Shown here: piece after piece, positions 7,201 through 14,360 of the stretch
How positions within the stretch are numbered: the first letter of the stretch is position 1
Layout: every line of letters begins with the position of its first letter
NCBI GenBank assembly: GCA_019242065.1
Contig: JAFAWJ010000986.1
Location: forward strand, 1 to 16,736
Reading direction: 5' to 3'
Origin: Chloroflexota bacterium
GTDB lineage: Bacteria > Chloroflexota > UBA6077 > CF-72
Length of the DNA stretch: 16,736 nucleotides
Translations under genes and position numbers: made by a program
The notes under the pieces: generated by a model
Seen by the model: the letters and a program-made list of their open reading frames with translations, nothing else
What the model was told of the DNA's origin: nothing
Databases searched by the model: none

Positions 7201-8076
7201 ATGATTCCGCCACCCGTCCGACCAGATTGGGCCGCGGGCGAGCGCGCCAGGCCAGCGCTCAGCTGGCGGGGCATGTTCTTTACTGGCCTCCTGTTGTGGA
7301 TCGCGTCGGTCGCCGTGACCGCGCTGACCAGCAACACCAACATGATCCCGACGGTGGTGCTCCTGGGCAGCTTCCTGGTCCCCACCACGGCGGTGATCTG
7401 GTACGTCGACCACTACAACAGCCCCGAGCTGACCGGCAGCCTGGTCGTCCGCGCCTTCATCGTCGGCGGAGTCCTCGGCGTGCTGGCGGCGTCGATCCTG
7501 GAGAGCCTGTTCATCGAACCGGGCATGGCCATGTTTTTTGGCGTCGGCCTGATCGAAGAGGGCGTCAAACTCCTGGCGCTGATGTTCATCGCGCACGGCA
7601 TGCGGCGGCGCACCATCCGCGACGGCATCGTGCTCGGCGCGGCCGTCGGGTTCGGCTTCGCCGCGCTCGAATCGAGCGGTTACGCCTTCAATGCACTCCT
7701 GGTGGTGCAGGACGGCCACGCGGTGGGGCTCTCGCTGCCGGACCTCGTCGTCAGCGAGTTTCTGCGCGGTCTGCTGGCGCCGCTGGGCCACGGACTGTGG
7801 ACTGGCATCCTGGGTGGCGTTCTGTTCGAGGAGCTGCCGCACGGTGGCTGGCGACCGACGCCCAAACTGCTCGGGGTATATCTGTTCGTCTCATTTCTCC
7901 ACGGTCTGTTCGATTCCGCCAGCGGCATCGCGGTGGCTGTGGCGTCGGTCAGCTCGGTCCCGCCCATCGCGGCCGGCGTGGCCGTGATCCTCCTTATTTC
8001 CGTCATAGCCTTCGTTGTCCTGTACCGACTGTGGCACTCCGAAGCCGCGGCGACGATGGCCGTCACCACGTATTGA
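7201..8076 (+). CDS. PrsW-family intramembrane metalloprotease
   Basis: This 291-residue membrane protein has about seven or eight hydrophobic segments (near 25-42, 49-68, 82-104, 110-132, 143-168, 188-208, 221-238 and 256-276). It carries the four PrsW-family motifs: EEGVK (Glu119, Glu120, Lys123), FAALE (Glu157), His197 in APLGHGLW, and HGLFD (His234, Asp238). Family knowledge: PrsW of Bacillus subtilis cleaves the anti-sigma factor RsiW at site 1, and these proteins belong to the CPBP/type II CAAX-protease superfamily with Glu/His metal or catalytic sites in the membrane. No sigma/anti-sigma pair is in the window. The only close partner is the secreted protein just upstream, a possible substrate or co-regulated envelope factor by context alone. 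The N-terminus is cytoplasmic-looking and proline-rich. Confidence 0.9.
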   Translation: MIPPPVRPDWAAGERARPALSWRGMFFTGLLLWIASVAVTALTSNTNMIPTVVLLGSFLVPTTAVIWYVDHYNSPELTGSLVVRAFIVGGVLGVLAASILESLFIEPGMAMFFGVGLIEEGVKLLALMFIAHGMRRRTIRDGIVLGAAVGFGFAALESSGYAFNALLVVQDGHAVGLSLPDLVVSEFLRGLLAPLGHGLWTGILGGVLFEELPHGGWRPTPKLLGVYLFVSFLHGLFDSASGIAVAVASVSSVPPIAAGVAVILLISVIAFVVLYRLWHSEAAATMAVTTY

Positions 8077-8083
8077 CGTGCAG

Positions 8084-8100
8084 CACCGACTCCGTCGGGT
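8084..8100 (+). terminator. Small hairpin between the PrsW-like and LysR genes
   Basis: CCGAC (8086-8090) and GTCGG (8094-8098) pair around a 3-base loop, with CA/TG able to extend the stem past a bulged G. It lies 8 bases after the PrsW-like stop and 15 bases before the LysR GTG. There is no following T-run, so it may be only a weak pause site separating the two transcripts. Confidence 0.22.
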
Positions 8101-8115
8101 GATAGCCTCGCCGGC

Positions 8116-9090
8116 GTGGAGCGCGGCGAGCAGGTTCTCGCGATTGGCACCGGCCACGCCGGTCGGGATGCCCTCGCCTGGCGGATCGCCAAACTGCGGC
8201 GCTATGACCTGAACCTGCTGTTGTCGCTGCACGCGCTGCTGCACACCCGCAACGTGACTCAGGCGGGCGAATGGCTGGGCGTCACGCAGCCGGCGATGAG
8301 CAGCGACCTGCGACGCCTGCGCCAGATGTTCAAGGACGAGCTCCTGGTCCGCAGCGGGCGTGAATACCAGCTGACCACGCTGGCCAGCTCGCTGGTCGAG
8401 CCACTCACCAACGCCGTGGCCGACATCGAGCGCACGCTGACCTGGCGGCCAACCTTCGATCCGAGCATCGACACACGCAGCTTTTCGATTGCGATGAGCG
8501 ATCACGTGATGGCCCTCCTCTTGCCGCGCCTGGCCGCGCGTTTGCCACTCCAGGCGCCCAATGTCACGATCCACACGCGCGGACTGTCGGGCCTGAGCGC
8601 CGATCCCGTGGCCGCCACCGTGCAAGGCGAGGTCGACCTCAGCATCGGCGCCTTCCAGTCGTTCGCCGAGTCGTGCACCGAAGTGCTGTACACCGACCGC
8701 TGGCTCTGCGCCGTCAGCGCCGACCATCCCGATGTCGGCGACCACATGACGCTGGAGCTGTTCTGTCGCTTGCCGCACCTGGAGTGGCGCCTCAGGACTC
8801 CAATCGTCCAGAGCCATGCCGAGGTGCTGTACGGCTCGAAAGGTATCCAGCGCCGCGTGACGCTGACGACCGAAAGTTTCGCGCTGCTACCTGAGCTCCT
8901 GCGCGGCAGCCGGCTGGTGGCCCTGGTGCACGAGCGGCTGGCGCGTCGAGTCGTCGGCCTCAAGCTCCTGGAACCCCCAGTGCCCATTCCCGACGTCCAG
9001 GAGTCGATGTACTGGAGCACGCAGGTCGATCGCGATCCCGGCCACGCCTGGCTGCGCGACCTGATGCGCGGCATCGGCCGGGACCTGTGA
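8116..9090 (+). CDS. LysR-family transcriptional regulator (NahR/NodD-like)
   Basis: A 324-residue LysR-type regulator. The winged helix-turn-helix spans about 31-90 (YDLNLLLSLHALLHTRNVTQ, then WLGVTQPAMSSDLRRLRQMF and ELLVRSGREYQLT). The effector domain follows from about 118 (RSFSIAMSDHVMALLLPRLA). The 'DLNLL..L.ALL...NVTQAG..L..TQPA.S..L.RLR' pattern is that of the NahR/NodD/LinR subgroup, which typically senses aromatic or other small acids. The GTG at 8116 is the only usable start: an in-frame TAG lies at 8104, and no other start precedes the HTH. This gives an unusual 29-residue N-terminal extension. It lies on the same strand, 47 bases before the FAH genes, instead of the usual divergent arrangement, and is the obvious candidate to control that operon and perhaps the convergent one. 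Confidence 0.9.
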   Translation: MERGEQVLAIGTGHAGRDALAWRIAKLRRYDLNLLLSLHALLHTRNVTQAGEWLGVTQPAMSSDLRRLRQMFKDELLVRSGREYQLTTLASSLVEPLTNAVADIERTLTWRPTFDPSIDTRSFSIAMSDHVMALLLPRLAARLPLQAPNVTIHTRGLSGLSADPVAATVQGEVDLSIGAFQSFAESCTEVLYTDRWLCAVSADHPDVGDHMTLELFCRLPHLEWRLRTPIVQSHAEVLYGSKGIQRRVTLTTESFALLPELLRGSRLVALVHERLARRVVGLKLLEPPVPIPDVQESMYWSTQVDRDPGHAWLRDLMRGIGRDL

Positions 9091-9137
9091 TCGCAGGTCA
9101 TCCCCACGTATGCTCGACATGAGGTGAACCGAGACCT

Positions 9138-10187
9138 ATGAAACTCGTGACGTTTGCCGTCAACGGACCAACAGGTTCGCAGCGGCGCCTGGGCGCCCTG
9201 CTGGACGGGCGCATCGTCGATCTGACGACCGCCTACGCCACGTACCTCGCGCAGCGGACCGACGAGCCAACGCCGGCCGCGCTCGCCCAACTGCGCACGC
9301 CGCCCGATCTGATCGGCTGGCTGCGCGGCCAGCACAAGTCGCGCGAGGCAGCGGAGCACGCGCTCGACTTCGCCCGCGGCCAGGCCGACCAGGCGCGAGG
9401 ACTGGACGACGCGCGTCTGAGTTTCGATCGGCACGAGGTGCGCCTGCTAGCGCCACTGCCGCGGCCGAACTCGTTGAGAGATTTTTCGATCTTCGAAGAA
9501 CACATGACGCGTCGCGAAGGTGGTGCGCCGCCCAAGCGATCGAGCTGGTATCGCTGGCCGCCGTACTACAAGGGCAATCCAGACGCCATCATCGGTCCCG
9601 AAGACCCGATCCCATATCCCTACTACTCCGACAAGCTGGACCTCGAGCTCGAGATCGGCATCATCATCGGCCGCGGTGGCCGCAACCTGTCGCTGGACCA
9701 GGCCAGGCAGGCGATCGCCGGCTATACGATCCTGATCGACTGCAGCGCCCGCGATCCGTATCTCTTCGAGGCGGAATTTCTGGGTCCCGGCAAGATGAAA
9801 GACTGGGCGACCGTGCTCGGCCCGTGCATGGTCACCGCCGACGAAATCGACGAAGCCAACCTCGACGTGCGGATCGACGTCGACGGCGAAGTGTGGTTCG
9901 AAGGCAGTACATCGTCGCCGCGCAGTTTCCTCGCCCACCACCTGGTCGCCTACGTCTCGGACAACGAGACCCTGGAGCCGGGCGACCTGCTGGGCACCGG
10001 TACCGTGAGTTACAGCTGCTCGGTCGACCTCCACCGCTGGCCGCGGGTCGGGCAGCGCGTCACATTCGACGTCAGCGGAATCGGCAGGCTGGAGCACACC
10101 ATCGTGCCCGGGGATCACGCCGTGGACTACGTCCGACAGGGTATGGATGGGCTGTTGCAGGCACCGCGCGCGGTGGCGGCCGTATGA
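9138..10187 (+). CDS. Fumarylacetoacetate hydrolase (FAH) family protein 1
   Basis: This 349-residue protein combines an N-terminal FAH-type lead domain (1-100) with the FAH catalytic fold. Metal-site residues expected in the family are present: the acidic pair in FSIFEEH (Glu120/Glu121), Glu170 and Glu172 in LDLELEIGIIIG, and Asp201 in ILIDCSARD. GPGKMKDWATVLGP (216-229) and EPGDLLGTGTV (280-290) are also typical. Family members cleave C-C bonds in diketo acids, or act as hydratases, isomerases or decarboxylases in aromatic meta-cleavage pathways; which one applies here cannot be told. GAGGTGA at 9121-9127 is a plausible, slightly distant ribosome site. The stop overlaps the next gene's start (ATGA), so the two FAH proteins are translated together and may act in sequence or form a hetero-oligomer. 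Confidence 0.9.
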   Translation: MKLVTFAVNGPTGSQRRLGALLDGRIVDLTTAYATYLAQRTDEPTPAALAQLRTPPDLIGWLRGQHKSREAAEHALDFARGQADQARGLDDARLSFDRHEVRLLAPLPRPNSLRDFSIFEEHMTRREGGAPPKRSSWYRWPPYYKGNPDAIIGPEDPIPYPYYSDKLDLELEIGIIIGRGGRNLSLDQARQAIAGYTILIDCSARDPYLFEAEFLGPGKMKDWATVLGPCMVTADEIDEANLDVRIDVDGEVWFEGSTSSPRSFLAHHLVAYVSDNETLEPGDLLGTGTVSYSCSVDLHRWPRVGQRVTFDVSGIGRLEHTIVPGDHAVDYVRQGMDGLLQAPRAVAAV

Positions 10188-11230
10188 AGCTGCTCACCTA
10201 CGACTCCGGCTTCGGTCCTCGGGCAGGCGTGCTGGTGGGTGAGGACATCGTCGACGCGACCGGCGCGCTCGGAGCGCAGCAAACGCTCCACGACGTGCGC
10301 GCGCTTGTGGAGTCAGGGCCCGACGCCGTGCAACGGCTCGGCGACAGCCTGAGCCGCGGCGCCGCACCGCGCGTCAAGCTCCAGGACGTGCGTCTGCGCG
10401 CGCCAATTCTCCAGCCACCGACCGTGAGGGATCACATCGCCTTCGAGGAGCACGCCACCGGCCAGTGGACGCGGGAGGCCGGCGGGCCGCGCATGGAAGT
10501 CTGGTCGCGGCTGCCGATCTTTTATTTCTCGAATCCACTCCGCATCCTCGGCACGGATGAGGAGGTCCCCTTTCCCGCCGCGACCCACCAGCTTGACTAC
10601 GAGTGTGAGCTGGCGGCCATTGTCGGCCGCGAAGGCAGCAACATCCTGGAGGCGGCCGCGGACGACTACATCCTGGGCTTCACGATCTTCAACGACTGGA
10701 GCTGCCGCGACCTGCAGGCCGACGAAAGTGTCTTCGGCCTCGGGCCAGCCAAAGGCAAAGATGCCGCCAGCTCGCTTGGACCGTGGATCGTGACGCGCGA
10801 CGAGATGGCAGCCTACTACCGCAACGGCACGCTGCACGTCCAGTGCACGCTACGCGTCAACGGCGTGGTGTGGATGGAGGGGAATGCCTGGAACATGCAT
10901 CACACGTTCGGAGCGATGCTGGAGCGCGCCGCCCAGGACAGCCGCATCGTGCCTGGCGACGTGATTGCCACAGGTACCGTCGGCGGCGGTTCGATTAGCG
11001 AAGCCGTGCGCAAAGGCTACCCGGCACGCTGGCTCCAGCCGGGCGACGTCGTCGAAATCGAGGTCGAAGGCATCGGCACGCTGCGCAACAAGCTCGCGCC
11101 CACCAGCAACCCCAATTCGAACCTGCGGTTTACCGCACCGACACAGCGCCCGCTGCCTGAGCCGCTCTCGACCGACCAGCTGCAAGCCGTGCGCTCGCGC
11201 ACGGCGCCAGCGCGTCGCACGCAGGTATGA
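10184..11230 (+). CDS. Fumarylacetoacetate hydrolase (FAH) family protein 2
   Basis: A second, clearly divergent FAH paralogue of 348 residues. The metal site is conserved: IAFEEH (Glu88/Glu89), Glu140 and Glu142 in LDYECELAAIVG, and Asp171 in IFNDWSCRDLQ. GLGPAKGKDAASSLGPWIV (186-203) and PGDVIATGTVGGGS (257-270) complete the fold. Compared with its neighbour it is closer to the 4-oxalocrotonate decarboxylase/hydratase and FAHD-like members by its 'GFTIFNDWS.RDLQ' motif. After the usual end of the fold (GIGTLRNKL, about 304) it carries some 44 extra residues rich in Pro, Thr and Arg, of unknown use. The ATG at 10184 overlaps the previous stop. A longer in-frame reading from 9824 would only overlap gene 1 and is rejected. 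Its own stop overlaps the MBL gene start (ATGA). Confidence 0.9.
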   Translation: MKLLTYDSGFGPRAGVLVGEDIVDATGALGAQQTLHDVRALVESGPDAVQRLGDSLSRGAAPRVKLQDVRLRAPILQPPTVRDHIAFEEHATGQWTREAGGPRMEVWSRLPIFYFSNPLRILGTDEEVPFPAATHQLDYECELAAIVGREGSNILEAAADDYILGFTIFNDWSCRDLQADESVFGLGPAKGKDAASSLGPWIVTRDEMAAYYRNGTLHVQCTLRVNGVVWMEGNAWNMHHTFGAMLERAAQDSRIVPGDVIATGTVGGGSISEAVRKGYPARWLQPGDVVEIEVEGIGTLRNKLAPTSNPNSNLRFTAPTQRPLPEPLSTDQLQAVRSRTAPARRTQV

Positions 11231-12165
11231 GCACCGCACACGTCGAACACCTGGAGACCGACCCTCCGCGCGTCGAGGAAGTCTCAGAAGGTATTTTTGC
11301 TTACATTCAGCCCGACGGCAGCTGGTTCTTGAACAACACCGGATTTCTGGTCGGCCGGCAGGGCGTCGTGTCCATCGACACGACCTCCACCGAGCGCCGG
11401 ACGCGCGCCTATCTCGAGGCCATCGCCCGCGTCACCTCCCAGCCAGTCCGCACGCTGGTCAACACCCACCATCACGGCGACCACACCCATGGCAACTGCC
11501 TGTTGCCACTGGCTACGATCATCGGGCATCCACGCTGCCGGGAGGAGATTCTCAGCACGCCGATGCCACCGGCCGGCCAGTTCTGGTCGCACGTCGACTG
11601 GGGCAGTCTGGAGCCAGCGCCGCCGTTTGTCACCTTCGAACAGCAGCTGACGGTGTGGGTGGATGACCTGCGAATCGAGCTGCACGCGGCGCCATGTCCG
11701 GCGCACACCACCAACGACGTGGTCGCCTGGATCCCGGAACGTTCGGTCCTCTTCACGGGTGACTTGCTGTTCGTCGGGGGCACCCCGTTTGTGCCCATGG
11801 GCTCGGTCAGCGGCTCATTGCGGGCGCTGGCGTGGTTGCGTTCGTTCGAGGCCGAGATCGTCGTTGCCGGTCACGGCCCGGTCAGCACGCCGGCGGCGAT
11901 CGAGCCGGTGGAAGCCTATCTCCATTTCGTCCAGGATGCCGCGGCGCGCGGCAAAGCCGCCGGACTGAGTCCGCTCGAGCTGGCGCGTGAACTGGACCTC
12001 GGCCCGTTTGCCGAGCTGACAGATGCGGAGCGCATCGTCGGCAATCTCCACCGTGCCTACGCCGAGCTCGAGGGCGCGGAGCCAGGCACGCCCCTCGACA
12101 CCCTTGCCGCACTGACAGACATGGTGGCCTTCAACGGCGGCCAGCCGCTCCGCTGCCTCGCCTGA
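11227..12165 (+). CDS. MBL-fold (metallo-beta-lactamase superfamily) hydrolase
   Basis: A 312-residue MBL-fold enzyme with a full dinuclear metal set: H81-x-H83-x-D85-H86 in NTHHHGDHTHGN, His160 (PAHTTNDV), Asp179 (LFTGDLLF) and His216 (VVAGHGPVS). The fold starts at about residue 20. The C-terminal 90 residues are helical (ARGKAAGLSPLELARELDLG), as in members of the superfamily that act on small esters, thioesters or lactones. No signal peptide is visible, so it is probably cytoplasmic. It is the last gene of the LysR-FAH-FAH-MBL group and is coupled to FAH 2 through an ATGA overlap. A hydrolytic step after ring cleavage is a reasonable guess from context; antibiotic resistance is unlikely. 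Confidence 0.9.
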   Translation: MSTAHVEHLETDPPRVEEVSEGIFAYIQPDGSWFLNNTGFLVGRQGVVSIDTTSTERRTRAYLEAIARVTSQPVRTLVNTHHHGDHTHGNCLLPLATIIGHPRCREEILSTPMPPAGQFWSHVDWGSLEPAPPFVTFEQQLTVWVDDLRIELHAAPCPAHTTNDVVAWIPERSVLFTGDLLFVGGTPFVPMGSVSGSLRALAWLRSFEAEIVVAGHGPVSTPAAIEPVEAYLHFVQDAAARGKAAGLSPLELARELDLGPFAELTDAERIVGNLHRAYAELEGAEPGTPLDTLAALTDMVAFNGGQPLRCLA

Positions 12166-12180
12166 GCAATCCGCGCTCAG
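12162..12180. terminator. Palindrome holding both convergent stop codons
   Basis: CTGAGC (12162-12167) and GCTCAG (12175-12180) form a 6-bp stem with a 7-base loop. The TGA of the MBL gene (12163-12165) and the TGA of the convergent monooxygenase gene (TCA at 12177-12179) sit in opposite arms. Only 11 bases separate the two genes. A hairpin here could act on both transcripts, but no T-run follows on either strand, so termination is only a suggestion. Confidence 0.35.
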
Positions 12181-13328
12181 AACATTTGAATTGGTGGGAG
12201 ACCGGTCCGCGCGCGACTGTAATTCAGCCCCTGGAACTCCCAGTTGTTGACCGCGTGATTGCCAATCGCGTGCAGGTCGCGCGAGGCACGGTGCACCGCG
12301 TTGTTGTCGCCCATACCCTGCGCTCCGACTCCGGTAGTCAGTCGGTCAACTGCCCGAGCACACAGGTCGACCATGAAGCTCAGGTCGCGCCCGAGTTTAG
12401 CCTGGAACATCGGGTCCAGCGGCAGACCTTCGTGCAGGATACGGTCGATCACCTCGACGTCCGAACGGATCAGCGCTTCGGCCGCATCCACCTCGGCTGA
12501 GGACTCCGCCAGTCGCAACTGGCGACCCACCAGGTTCGGTCGATCCCCGCGCCCCGTCAACTGGTCCGCGTACGCGTTGATGGCGCCGCGTGCCACCCCG
12601 AGCGCCTCGGTCGTCACGTTGAAGTAGAAGAACCCTGTCAGCGGCAGCGCATATATTGGATTGGGGTTGACCAGGCTGCCCGGCGGCGGCTCGGTGCGCG
12701 GTCCAAACGGACGGTCCAGCGTGAACTCGTTGGGGACGAACGCGCCTTTCACGCGGATATTGTTGCTGGCGCTGCCTTTCAGTCCCGCGGCGTGCCAGGT
12801 GTCCAGGATCTCCCAGTCCGTGCGCGGCAACAGGCTCCACAGCATTTGTGGCGGACCGGCCTGCTCCACCAGCGTGCCCAGGATGATCCACTGGCACAGG
12901 TCACTCCCGCTGGAAAACACCCAGTCGCCCTCCACCCAGTAGCCGCCTTCGACGGGACGACCCTTGCCCGTGGTGAAGCCGAAGGCCGACGCGACGAGGG
13001 TCTCAGGGTCTTTGCCCCATACCGCTTGCTGGGCGGCGTCCGGAAACATGGCCAGACACCAGGCGTGGCAGGCGACCACCATCTGGACCCAGGCCGCCGA
13101 GCCGCACGCCTGACCCAGGGTGCCGCACAGCTCGAACTGCACGCGGCCGTAGTCCAGCTCCATTCCACCGAAACGGCCTGGCTGCAACACGCGGAAGAAG
13201 CCACCCTCGCGAAAGTCCGCAACGGTTTCGGGCGGTAGGTGGCCGAGCGCCTCGGTCGCCGCGCTGCGCTCGCGCAGCCGGGGCAGCAGCTCTTCGGCGC
13301 GCTGGACCATGTCGTGAATCGTTGGCAT
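12177..13328 (-). CDS. Flavin-dependent monooxygenase, HsaA/acyl-CoA dehydrogenase-like (group D)
   Basis: A 383-residue protein with the acyl-CoA dehydrogenase fold, as used by two-component group D flavin monooxygenases (HsaA, HpaB/C2-type, pigment hydroxylases). Supporting motifs are LPPETVADFREGGFFRVLQP (31-50) followed by GRFGGMELD, GSAAWVQMVVACHAW (76-90), GDWVFSSGSDLCQWIILG (134-151) and, near the end, a RDLHAIGNHAVNNWEF motif. The stretch around 134-151 closely recalls 'G.W.FSSG.D...W..LG' of HsaA, and I see no acyl-CoA dehydrogenase catalytic Glu motif. Expected role: hydroxylation of an aromatic or related ring using FMNH2/FADH2 from a separate reductase, which is absent here. It lies 78 bases downstream of the amidohydrolase gene on the same strand, so it is probably in that operon. 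No strong ribosome site precedes the ATG. An atypical dehydrogenase is the alternative. Confidence 0.82.
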   Translation of the reverse strand: MPTIHDMVQRAEELLPRLRERSAATEALGHLPPETVADFREGGFFRVLQPGRFGGMELDYGRVQFELCGTLGQACGSAAWVQMVVACHAWCLAMFPDAAQQAVWGKDPETLVASAFGFTTGKGRPVEGGYWVEGDWVFSSGSDLCQWIILGTLVEQAGPPQMLWSLLPRTDWEILDTWHAAGLKGSASNNIRVKGAFVPNEFTLDRPFGPRTEPPPGSLVNPNPIYALPLTGFFYFNVTTEALGVARGAINAYADQLTGRGDRPNLVGRQLRLAESSAEVDAAEALIRSDVEVIDRILHEGLPLDPMFQAKLGRDLSFMVDLCARAVDRLTTGVGAQGMGDNNAVHRASRDLHAIGNHAVNNWEFQGLNYSRARTGLPPIQMF

Positions 13329-13406
13329 AGGTGTGTGCAGGCTAACGCGCCTGGCCGGCGGGCGGATATTCCAAGTCCTTATGCCACCATCTTCCGAACG
13401 TATAGG

Positions 13407-14360
13407 TCAGTTCAGACCGAGGAGGCGGGCGGCGTTCACGTCCAGGATGCGCGTTGCGTCGTCCGATGAAAGCGCCTCAGGCACGTAGTCCACGAAGTGC
13501 TTCAGCTTCTCAGGCGGCAGCATGGGCCAGTCCGTGCCGAGCATGAGGCGGTCGGCGCCAAAGGTCTCGCACGCACAGCGCAAGGCGGAGTGCTGCTCGT
13601 TGACCGTATCAAACCAGAACCGCCGGGCGAGATCGCCAGGCAGCACCTCGGTGCTGTACTTTTCTTGCCAGCCATCACGTCCAGCCACGTTGTCCATGCG
13701 CTGTAAAAACAGCGCCATGGTGCCGCCCAGGTGCGGAATGATGAACTGGATATTGGGGTAGCGCAGCGTCAGACCTGAAAGGATCAGGCGCGCCATGGCG
13801 ATCGTGTCTTCGAACCGCGACGCAACCATCCACGTCAGGCTGAAGTCCTCGCTGTTGGGTCCGCCGCCGGCGCCCACCGGATGCAGGAAGACCACGCTGC
13901 GGCGTCGATTCAGCTCTGCAAAGAGCGGGTCAAACGCTGGATCGTCCAGCGGCTGACCGAGCACCGAGCACCCGAGACCCACGCCGACGACGCCGGGCAG
14001 CCCCAAGCCACGTTCCAGCTCCTCCAGCGCGGCGTCCACGTGCGGCAACGGCAGGCCGATGAAGGCCCGGAAGCGACCTGGAAAGCGCGTGTGCAGGTCG
14101 ACGTACAGGTCATTGCCACCGCGGGCAGCCGCGGCGGCGGCGTCGACCGCCGGATAGTACGGCGGGGTATTGCCCAGCGACATGACCATGCAGTCGATCC
14201 CCGCCGCGTTCATCAACTCCAGCTGACCCTCGATCGACACGTGGTGCGAGAAGCCGGGCACCATACCTCGAGCGCGGTACCGTGGCTGGCCAGCGACGCG
14301 CTCCAGCAACTCGTAAAGCGCGGGCGGATAGTAGTGCGCGTGCACGTCGATGCGCGTCAT
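13407..14360 (-). CDS. ACMSD-type amidohydrolase 1 (canonical metal site)
   Basis: A 317-residue TIM-barrel amidohydrolase of the Amidohydro_2/ACMSD group. The metal site is complete: His7 and His9 in IDVHAHYYPP, His160 in VVFLHPVG, His210 in IIPHLGGT and Asp277 in MLGTDWPM. Family members include 2-amino-3-carboxymuconate-6-semialdehyde decarboxylase, gamma-resorcylate and 5-carboxyvanillate decarboxylases, which perform non-oxidative decarboxylation with one zinc or manganese ion; some are hydrolases. GTDWP with the HxH start is the usual signature. The substrate cannot be assigned, though a carboxylated ring or ring-cleavage product would fit the neighbours. The ATG overlaps the stop of the second amidohydrolase (ATGA), so the two are coupled and perhaps form a complex. 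Confidence 0.9.
   Translation of the reverse strand: MTRIDVHAHYYPPALYELLERVAGQPRYRARGMVPGFSHHVSIEGQLELMNAAGIDCMVMSLGNTPPYYPAVDAAAAAARGGNDLYVDLHTRFPGRFRAFIGLPLPHVDAALEELERGLGLPGVVGVGLGCSVLGQPLDDPAFDPLFAELNRRRSVVFLHPVGAGGGPNSEDFSLTWMVASRFEDTIAMARLILSGLTLRYPNIQFIIPHLGGTMALFLQRMDNVAGRDGWQEKYSTEVLPGDLARRFWFDTVNEQHSALRCACETFGADRLMLGTDWPMLPPEKLKHFVDYVPEALSSDDATRILDVNAARLLGLN

Noticed and set aside
6937..8817. Minus-strand readings of about 300 codons opposite the PrsW and LysR genes
   Set aside because: Asp/Arg/Gln-rich antisense shadows; PrsW motifs and the LysR helix-turn-helix are unambiguous on the plus strand.
9824..10183. Extended N-terminus for FAH 2
   Set aside because: The added 120 codons are an out-of-frame shadow of FAH 1; the ATG at 10184 gives the standard MKLLTYD start.
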